In this document: piece by piece, positions 1 to 4,627 of the stretch | Layout of the letters: each line of letters begins with the position of its first letter | Numbering within the stretch: the stretch's first letter is position 1 | Source: JBDTMC01 sp039934475 | GTDB lineage: Bacteria; Acidobacteriota; Terriglobia; Bryobacterales; Bryobacteraceae | DNA length: 6,464 bases | Direction: 5' to 3' | Assembly: GCA_039934475.1 (NCBI GenBank) | Contig: JBDTMC010000451.1 | Span: 1 to 6,464, forward strand | The notes under the pieces: model-generated | Database searches by the model: none | The model's input: only the letters and a program-made list of their open reading frames with translations | What the model was told of the DNA's origin: nothing | Program-made: the position numbers and the translations under genes

Positions 1-225
1 TATCAGGTCCGATCCGGCCTTCAGGTAGGCGCGGTGCACGTCGGCGATCCACTCGGGACGAGTGAACAGCAGATTCTCGCTGCAGTTCTCGAAACGCGCA
101 CCGCCCCAGTCGTCCAGCGTGGGATTCTTTTGCTGCAACATCGTGCCCATGGCTCCATCGAGAACCAGGATGCGCGAGTTGAGAGAATCCTCAAGTGCTT
201 GACGGCGTAGCTGGGATTGATCCAT
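1..225 (-). CDS. metH: Methionine synthase (cobalamin-dependent), N-terminal fragment
   Basis: This is the first 75 codons of a gene that runs off the left edge of the window. It starts at ATG 225-223. The translation contains RILVLDGAMGTMLQ (residues 18-31), then ENCSENLL and RPEWIADVHRAYLKAGSDLI up to the edge. These are the opening motifs of the homocysteine S-methyltransferase barrel, the N-terminal domain of MetH. In full-length MetH, this Zn-dependent domain transfers a methyl group from methylcobalamin to homocysteine in the cytoplasm; the zinc cysteines and the folate, cobalamin and reactivation domains would lie outside the window. There is no clear Shine-Dalgarno before the ATG. A hairpin-forming inverted repeat ends three bases upstream. 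The gene follows the TIGR03437-type gene by 55 bases on the same strand. A stand-alone homocysteine methyltransferase (split MetH or BHMT-like) cannot be excluded from this fragment. Confidence 0.87.
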   Translation of the reverse strand, partial: MDQSQLRRQALEDSLNSRILVLDGAMGTMLQQKNPTLDDWGGARFENCSENLLFTRPEWIADVHRAYLKAGSDLI

Positions 226-228
226 AAG

Positions 229-266
229 GGGTTATCACCAGTTTACCATTCGGTCTGCGATAACCC
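229..266 (-). promoter_or_regulatory. Inverted repeat just upstream of the metH start codon
   Basis: GGGTTATC (229-236) is exactly reverse-complementary to GATAACCC (259-266), with a 22-base loop. Read on the minus strand, the 3' arm ends three bases before the metH ATG, so a hairpin in the mRNA would sit directly over the ribosome landing site. There is no T-run, so it does not look like an intrinsic terminator. It could be an operator or a translational control hairpin. The repeat is directly visible; the function is inference. Confidence 0.4.
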
Positions 267-267
267 T

Positions 268-280
268 CGCTGTACCAGCG
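268..280 (-). repeat. Short hairpin immediately after the TIGR03437-type gene stop codon
   Basis: CGCTG (268-272) pairs with CAGCG (276-280) across a 3-base loop. On the minus strand it begins directly after the TAG stop of the secreted-protein gene and is separated by one base from the longer inverted repeat at 229-266. The five-base stem without a T-run is too weak for an intrinsic terminator. It may protect the upstream transcript end or be chance. Confidence 0.3.
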
Positions 281-1039
281 CTACTCAACAACCCAGAATG
301 TCGATTGGTTGCTTTGGACGCCGTTCATTACGACCACCAATGGCGTTGGGCCGTTGATAAAGAGACGATCAGGAACGACGGCGTTGATTTGCCAGAGGCC
401 GGGATACCCAACGACGCCGCTGAATTGCACAGTAGTTTCGACGTCTCCGATATACACCTTGGGAGTGACTCCGCTCAGCGCATAGGTAGAGGGTGCAGCG
501 CCATCCACCACCGAAGTCTGCAGGGCACCCTGACCCGTACCGTAGATCTGGATGACGTCTCCGCGCTTGGCCCGCGAAGAGATCGAGTTTACTGAGAAGT
601 CCTGGTTGAGAATGGCGCCCTGCAAGGTGTTGTAATCGAGCAGGAAGATACCGGGAGATACCGCATTCACGGTCATCGTCCCCTGGCCCACCAACTGTCC
701 ATTCAGTTTCACCTGCACGATGCCGCCTGGGGCGCCCGCGGGGACCTGGAAGTTGATCTGCCCGGAATTGGAGGCCGAGGCCGGAACCACCGCATAGATC
801 GGCGATGGAACCCCATTTACCAGCACCTGCAGGCGGCCGAGTTCGGTCAGCCAGGGCAGACCGCTGGCAACGGTCGTCGAAAACCCAGAAAAGTCCCCAA
901 ACAAAGAGGCTAGACCGCCGGGAGCAACGCCGAAGCGGTCAAGAAACGTGGCGGCGTTCGTCACCGTCACCTGAGATTGGGCAGCCAGCGGCGATGTTGC
1001 GGCCAGCAGATACAAGAAGGCGGTGAAAGCTCTTGGCAT
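281..1039 (-). CDS. Secreted TIGR03437-type (Solibacter C-terminal domain) protein
   Basis: This is a 252-residue exported protein of unknown function. Residues 1-20 form a signal peptide (MPRAF, a hydrophobic stretch, then LAA before Q21). The rest matches the beta-sandwich domain I recognise as TIGR03437, named for Solibacter, with hallmarks GQINFQVP (93-100), SPGIF (128-132), IQIYGTGQG (163-171) and LWQINAVVP (215-223). That domain normally sits at the C-terminus of much larger secreted proteins. Here it makes up nearly the whole mature protein. Two halves look duplicated: VNG 74-76, QIN 94-96 and LNG 112-114 recur as IGD 197-199, QIN 217-219 and MNG 238-240, an offset of about 123-126 residues. 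No catalytic motif or lipobox is visible, so a binding or surface role is likelier than an enzymatic one. The gene lies between the response regulator and metH on the same strand. No clear Shine-Dalgarno precedes the ATG. The family call is confident; the function is unknown. Confidence 0.85.
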   Translation of the reverse strand: MPRAFTAFLYLLAATSPLAAQSQVTVTNAATFLDRFGVAPGGLASLFGDFSGFSTTVASGLPWLTELGRLQVLVNGVPSPIYAVVPASASNSGQINFQVPAGAPGGIVQVKLNGQLVGQGTMTVNAVSPGIFLLDYNTLQGAILNQDFSVNSISSRAKRGDVIQIYGTGQGALQTSVVDGAAPSTYALSGVTPKVYIGDVETTVQFSGVVGYPGLWQINAVVPDRLFINGPTPLVVVMNGVQSNQSTFWVVE

Positions 1040-1050
1040 GGCGTAATGTT

Positions 1051-1080
1051 GGGTCTGTTCCTATCGACGTGCGCAGACCC
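1051..1080 (-). repeat. Inverted repeat in the leader of the TIGR03437-type gene
   Basis: GGGTCTG (1051-1057) is exactly reverse-complementary to CAGACCC (1074-1080), with a 16-base loop. It lies in the 91-base gap between the response regulator and the secreted-protein gene, about 11 bases upstream of the latter's ATG. There is no T-run to make it an intrinsic terminator in either direction. It may be an operator or a leader hairpin. A seven-base match in a gap of this length can also arise by chance. Confidence 0.3.
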
Positions 1081-1130
1081 TGTTTTCGTTTCGTCAAGCC
1101 CGCGACAAGCCAATGATAAGCAATGGCGGA

Positions 1131-1853
1131 CTAGGAGGCAACGGAGACTTGTTCGACTTCGCGAGCCTCGGGACCGCCATCGTTGAAGCTATAGCCGAAT
1201 CCGCGGACAGACCGGATGAGCGCCGGGCTGGCCGGATCCGTTTCCACTTTTTGCCGCAATCGGAGGATGTAGACGTCCACGGTACGGTCCGTAACGGCAC
1301 GGTCGTGACCCCATACGGCATCCAGAAGCTGTTCGCGGCTGAAAACCACGCCCGGCCGGCTCATCAGGAACTCCAACAGGCGAAACTCGGTCGCCGTAAG
1401 AGAGAGCAGATCATTGTTTAACCGCACGCGGCAACTGCTGCGGTCCAGTTCCAGGCCGTGCACCTTCAACAGCCGCTGGGGGGCTGCCTGGGAACGGAAC
1501 TGGATGCGGATACGCGCGATTAACTCGCGAATAAAGAACGGTTTGACGATGTAGTCGTTGGCGCCGAGTTCCAGGCCGACGATGCGGTCGGTCTCCGAAG
1601 CACGGGCGGTAAGGAAGATCACCGGAATGTGCGCCAGTTCCGGATGGCTGCGGATACTCTTGCAAATATCCAGGCCGTCCGAATCGGGCAGCATGATGTC
1701 CAGAAGGATCAGGTCCGGGCGCTCGCGCCGGCAGAGTTCTGCCGCACCTTTGCCAGTCTGCGAGCCGACTAGGGCGAAGCCTTCTTTTTCAAGATTGTAC
1801 TTGAGTAGCGCGAAAAGGTCGGAGTCGTCTTCGATCAGAACGATTTTTTTCAT
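1131..1853 (-). CDS. PhoB/OmpR-family response regulator
   Basis: This is a 240-residue two-component response regulator with a receiver domain followed by a winged-helix DNA-binding domain. The receiver (about 1-120) keeps every key residue: acidic pair D9-D10, phospho-acceptor D52 in LILLDIMLP, T82 in FLTAR and K104 in YIVKPF. The C-terminal domain (about 135-230) has LTATEFRLLEFL, SREQLLDAVWG, the recognition-helix region DRTVDVYILRLRQKV and the wing IRSVRGFGYSF, typical of PhoB/PhoP. Phosphorylation should come from the kinase encoded 50 bases upstream on the same strand. I chose ATG 1853-1851 because MKKIVLIEDD is the usual family N-terminus and an AGGA-like sequence precedes it closely. 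A GTG at 1883-1881 would add ten atypical residues and lacks a ribosome site. The kinase's sensor domain suggests phosphate control, but this is not shown by any neighbouring gene. Confidence 0.93.
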   Translation of the reverse strand: MKKIVLIEDDSDLFALLKYNLEKEGFALVGSQTGKGAAELCRRERPDLILLDIMLPDSDGLDICKSIRSHPELAHIPVIFLTARASETDRIVGLELGANDYIVKPFFIRELIARIRIQFRSQAAPQRLLKVHGLELDRSSCRVRLNNDLLSLTATEFRLLEFLMSRPGVVFSREQLLDAVWGHDRAVTDRTVDVYILRLRQKVETDPASPALIRSVRGFGYSFNDGGPEAREVEQVSVAS

Positions 1854-1903
1854 TTCCTGAAACCTAACCTGAACATAACTCACCGCTCATTACAATTGGA
1901 TTA

Positions 1904-3385
1904 CTAAACGGTTAACTCTCTTTGAACTGAGCCGTCTTCTACCAATCCCAGGTCTTCGACAGGGAGCGTGAACGAGAAAGCGGAGCCTTGTCCCGGTTCG
2001 CTTGCCACTGAGACGTCCCCGCCCTGAGCCCGCACGAGGTGCTTGACAATGGCCAGGCCTAGACCTGTTCCTCCCAGTTCGCGCGACCGCGCTTTATCCA
2101 CCCGATAGAAGCGTTCGAATAGGCGGGGCAGTTCTTCCTTGGGAATCCCGATGCCAGAGTCCTGAACGGTGACCTTCACCAGATCGATGCCACCATGCAG
2201 GGCCGGAATGCCGACCGCGATCACATTTACGATCCCGCCCACGGGAGTGTACTTAAGTGCGTTATCGAGGAGGTTGCTGAGAATTTGGTGTACGGCCTCG
2301 GAGTCGCAAAAGACTTCAATGTGGTCCGGAGCGGCTGCAAATTCGATCCGGATGTTCTTCTTGTCCGCCATGGGCCGCATGGAATCGATGCTGTCCACGA
2401 CGAGGGCGTTCACATAGTAGGAGGCGAACTGGAATCTCTGCGTCTTAAGTTCGATGCGCGATAATGTCAGCAGATCTGCGGTCAGCCGGCCCAGGCGCTC
2501 GGCATTCTGGCGGATGATCGTCAAAAAACGCATGTTGTGATCGGGATCGTGCAGCGCCCCGTCCAACAGAGTCTCCGTATAGCCTTGAATGGAGGCCAAT
2601 GGGGTTCGCAATTCGTGCGACACGTTGATCACGAAGTCTTTGCGGATCCGCTCCAGTTTCTCCAGTTCCATGTGCTCCCGCTGCAAGTCCTCGAAGGCGC
2701 CCTGCAGCTTTTCACCCGTCTCATTCAGTTTCCGGCTCAGCGTGCCCAGTTCGTCGTTGCCGACATGCTTCAACCGCAATCGGAAATTTCCGGTGGCCAA
2801 AGCGCCGGCGTACTCAATGATCTCGCCCAACCGCGACGAAAAATAGCGGGCAAAAAAAGCTGCCAGAGCGATGGCTGGTATAAACGCTAGAGTGGTAAAC
2901 CATAGCAGGTCCCAGCGGATTTCACGCACGCCCGCGCTCACGTCTTTCAGGGGTAACGCCAGCCGCAAAGCACCCCTGGGCACCGGCAGGGCCACGTACA
3001 AAAAGTCTTTGCCAGTGGTTGGACTGAGGCGGATACTGCTGCCCGTCTTGCCGGCTAGAGCCTGCGCGACTTCCGGACGATGCGCGTGGTTTTCCATGTG
3101 CGCGGCAACTGCTTCGGAGTCGCGAAGCACAACGCCACGGGAATCGATCAAGGTCAGCCTACCGTTGGCGGCGGCCGCCAGTTCTTTCAAACGGATATCG
3201 GAAGTTCCCTCAAACCCACCTTCCATCAAATTGAGCAGGCGCGCTTTGTCCTCCATCTCCCGAGTCAGCGCCTGGATGTAGGTCTTTTCCGCGAGACGAG
3301 AGGCGAGAAAATCAATCGCCGTCAGTGCGACGCCGAGGACAAGCAGGACGGCAGTAATCAGTTTGAAGAAGATTCTAGCGGTCAA
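1904..3385 (-). CDS. PhoR-type membrane sensor histidine kinase
   Basis: This is a 493-residue inner-membrane kinase. Transmembrane helices are at about 5-27 and 160-179, enclosing a periplasmic region of about 130 residues. That region has LTLIDSRGVVLRDS and MENHAHRPEV (76-106), then FLYVALPV and LRLALPL, a Cache-like pattern I associate with PhoR sensors. A HAMP linker (about 180-235) leads to the HisKA H-box FVINVSHELRTPL with phospho-acceptor H257. The ATPase domain has the N-box NLLDNALKYTP (371-381), G1 DSGIGIP (409-415), the F-box LFERFYRVD and G2 GGTGLGLAIV (438-447), so it should be active. There is no cytoplasmic PAS domain between HAMP and HisKA. The start is TTG 3385-3383, with AAGG one base upstream. 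It is the only start that keeps the first membrane helix, because the frame carries no other initiator back to the upstream gene. The partner is the regulator directly downstream. The stimulus is inferred, and no pst or phoU gene is visible. Confidence 0.93.
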   Translation of the reverse strand: MTARIFFKLITAVLLVLGVALTAIDFLASRLAEKTYIQALTREMEDKARLLNLMEGGFEGTSDIRLKELAAAANGRLTLIDSRGVVLRDSEAVAAHMENHAHRPEVAQALAGKTGSSIRLSPTTGKDFLYVALPVPRGALRLALPLKDVSAGVREIRWDLLWFTTLAFIPAIALAAFFARYFSSRLGEIIEYAGALATGNFRLRLKHVGNDELGTLSRKLNETGEKLQGAFEDLQREHMELEKLERIRKDFVINVSHELRTPLASIQGYTETLLDGALHDPDHNMRFLTIIRQNAERLGRLTADLLTLSRIELKTQRFQFASYYVNALVVDSIDSMRPMADKKNIRIEFAAAPDHIEVFCDSEAVHQILSNLLDNALKYTPVGGIVNVIAVGIPALHGGIDLVKVTVQDSGIGIPKEELPRLFERFYRVDKARSRELGGTGLGLAIVKHLVRAQGGDVSVASEPGQGSAFSFTLPVEDLGLVEDGSVQRELTV

Positions 3386-3411
3386 ACCTTGATTGTAGAG
3401 GATTCGGCGAG

Positions 3412-4176
3412 CTATTCCGCTTTCTCAAAGTACCGGCCCGGGGTGGTTCCCGTTTCCGCCCGAAACATCGCGATGAAGGCGCTGGTGCTGTCGTAGCCGG
3501 CTTCCAACGCGGCAGCGGTCACGGGCTCTCCTTTGGCCAGTAACCGCAGGGCCTGCAGGACACGCAATCGCTGCCGCCATTTGCCCAATGTCATTTGCGT
3601 CTCTGCCAGGAACAGGCGCTCCAAGGTTCGAACGCTAGCTCCGGCCGCGCGCGCGAGTTCAGGAAAGGGGCGCGTGCGGTTGGGTTCGTTTTGCAACATC
3701 GCGGCAACACGTACGGCGCGGGGGTCTGACGGCATCGGCAACTGCAGAGGGATGGATGCCATGGCGCGCAATTGGTCCACCAGCACGCTGGCCATTCGCG
3801 CCTGCTCAGGAATTTCTCCGTCCAGAGCACCCAACCGTACGGTGTGCAGAATCAACTCTCGCAACAGCGGCGGCACATTCATTGTGCAGCACCCGGCGGG
3901 AAGGTTCCCCGTCAGTTCCGTACGCAAGTAAAGAGTACGTAGTGAGACGGGTCCGCAAAGATCGATCGCGTATTGCGTGCTGCCGGGAACCCAGACGGCG
4001 CGATGGGATGGCAACACCCACAACCCTGCTGCCGTACGCACGGTCATGACTCCCTGCGAGGCGTAAATCAACTGGTGCCAGTGGGAGGACTGGGGCAAGA
4101 GGATCGACCCGCCCGAGAAACTGGCGCCGAAAGTTCGCACCCAGATACCAGAGTCGCCGTGACGTATTTGCGACAT
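3412..4176 (-). CDS. AraC-family transcriptional regulator with N-terminal cupin
   Basis: This is a 254-residue DNA-binding regulator. The N-terminal half is a cupin-like ligand domain, with HWHQLIYASQGVMTV (32-46) and the pattern WVLPSHRAVWVPG (53-65), common in AraC proteins of the YdeC/NimR kind. The C-terminal half carries two helix-turn-helix units: PELARAAGASVRTLERLF (172-189) and the region AALEAGYDSTSAFIAMFRAETGTTP split around 222-246, ending in the family signature GRYF. The ligand is unknown. It is transcribed divergently from the VOC gene across 54 bases, so it probably controls that gene and itself. The near-perfect dyad at 4181-4204 begins four bases upstream of its ATG. No Shine-Dalgarno is present. 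The kinase gene starts 26 bases after its stop codon on the same strand, so read-through into the two-component genes is possible. Confidence 0.92.
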   Translation of the reverse strand: MSQIRHGDSGIWVRTFGASFSGGSILLPQSSHWHQLIYASQGVMTVRTAAGLWVLPSHRAVWVPGSTQYAIDLCGPVSLRTLYLRTELTGNLPAGCCTMNVPPLLRELILHTVRLGALDGEIPEQARMASVLVDQLRAMASIPLQLPMPSDPRAVRVAAMLQNEPNRTRPFPELARAAGASVRTLERLFLAETQMTLGKWRQRLRVLQALRLLAKGEPVTAAALEAGYDSTSAFIAMFRAETGTTPGRYFEKAE

Positions 4177-4180
4177 TTTT

Positions 4181-4204
4181 TGTCAGTCTAGCGCAAGACT
4201 GACA
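4181..4204. promoter_or_regulatory. 24-base dyad in the AraC/VOC divergent gap, probable operator
   Basis: TGTCAGTCT (4181-4189) is perfectly reverse-complementary to AGACTGACA (4196-4204). The 6-base centre is AGCGCA, whose GCGC is itself symmetric, so 22 of 24 positions obey dyad symmetry. It lies four bases from the AraC ATG and 26 bases from the VOC ATG, and so could govern both directions. The symmetry is directly visible. Use as an operator is inference from position. AraC proteins more often bind direct repeats, so another dimeric repressor is possible. There is no T-run to suggest a terminator. Confidence 0.6.
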
Positions 4205-4230
4205 GCCGCATTTCGCCGTATTCTTCTTTC

Positions 4231-4605
4231 ATGCCCAACAACATCGCTCACTTTGCCATCAACGCCGGCGACGTCGAACAGTCGCGGCGCTTCTATGAAG
4301 CCGTTTTTGGCTGGAAGTTCCAGGCTTGGGGACCACCCGGCTTCTACCGCATTGAGACGGGCGATGGGGGCGTTGGGGGCGCGCTGCAAGGTCGGCGGGC
4401 AATTGTACCGGGACTTGAGATTAAAGGATACGAGTGCACGATCTCTGTTGATTCGGTGGACCGGACGGCGGCGGCAGTGGAGGCGGCGGGCGGCCGCGTT
4501 GTGATGCCCAAAGTCACTCTCTCCGGTATCGGACGACTGATCTTCTTTCAGGATCCTGATGGCAACGTAGCCGGCGCGATGGAGTACGATACATCGGCGC
4601 AATAG
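4231..4605 (+). CDS. VOC-family (glyoxalase/bleomycin-resistance fold) protein
   Basis: This is a 124-residue cytoplasmic protein of the vicinal oxygen chelate superfamily, with no signal peptide. It shows the two beta-alpha-beta modules. The first has IAHFAINAGDVEQSRRFYEA followed by VFGWKF (5-30) and a GG near 46-50. The second has CTISVDSVDRTAAAVEAAGG (69-88), RVVMP, and the closing strand region FFQDPDGNVAGAMEY (105-119). H7 and E118 are at positions where VOC enzymes often place metal ligands, but I cannot assign the full set, so metal use is uncertain. Members include glyoxalases, dioxygenases and antibiotic-binding or modifying proteins; the sequence does not single out a substrate. 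It is divergent from the AraC regulator and 22 bases upstream of the Asp-box protein gene, with which it probably forms an operon. No Shine-Dalgarno precedes the ATG. Confidence 0.87.
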   Translation: MPNNIAHFAINAGDVEQSRRFYEAVFGWKFQAWGPPGFYRIETGDGGVGGALQGRRAIVPGLEIKGYECTISVDSVDRTAAAVEAAGGRVVMPKVTLSGIGRLIFFQDPDGNVAGAMEYDTSAQ

Positions 4606-4627
4606 AAGTGTGCTACAACGATGCCTA

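Noticed and set aside
1854..1903. TTCAGG and AGGTT short direct repeats between kinase and regulator as a Pho box
   Set aside because: The spacing (12 bases) and sequence do not match the E. coli (CTGTCAT) or Bacillus (TTAACA) Pho box. The repeats are too short to separate from chance.
2537..2890. Plus-strand frames opposite the histidine kinase
   Set aside because: They are shadows of the kinase coding strand. The kinase has all the H, N, G1, F and G2 boxes intact.
4181..4204. The dyad as an intrinsic terminator
   Set aside because: It lies between two divergent start codons, not after a gene. The only T-run, at 4177-4180, is short and in the leader.
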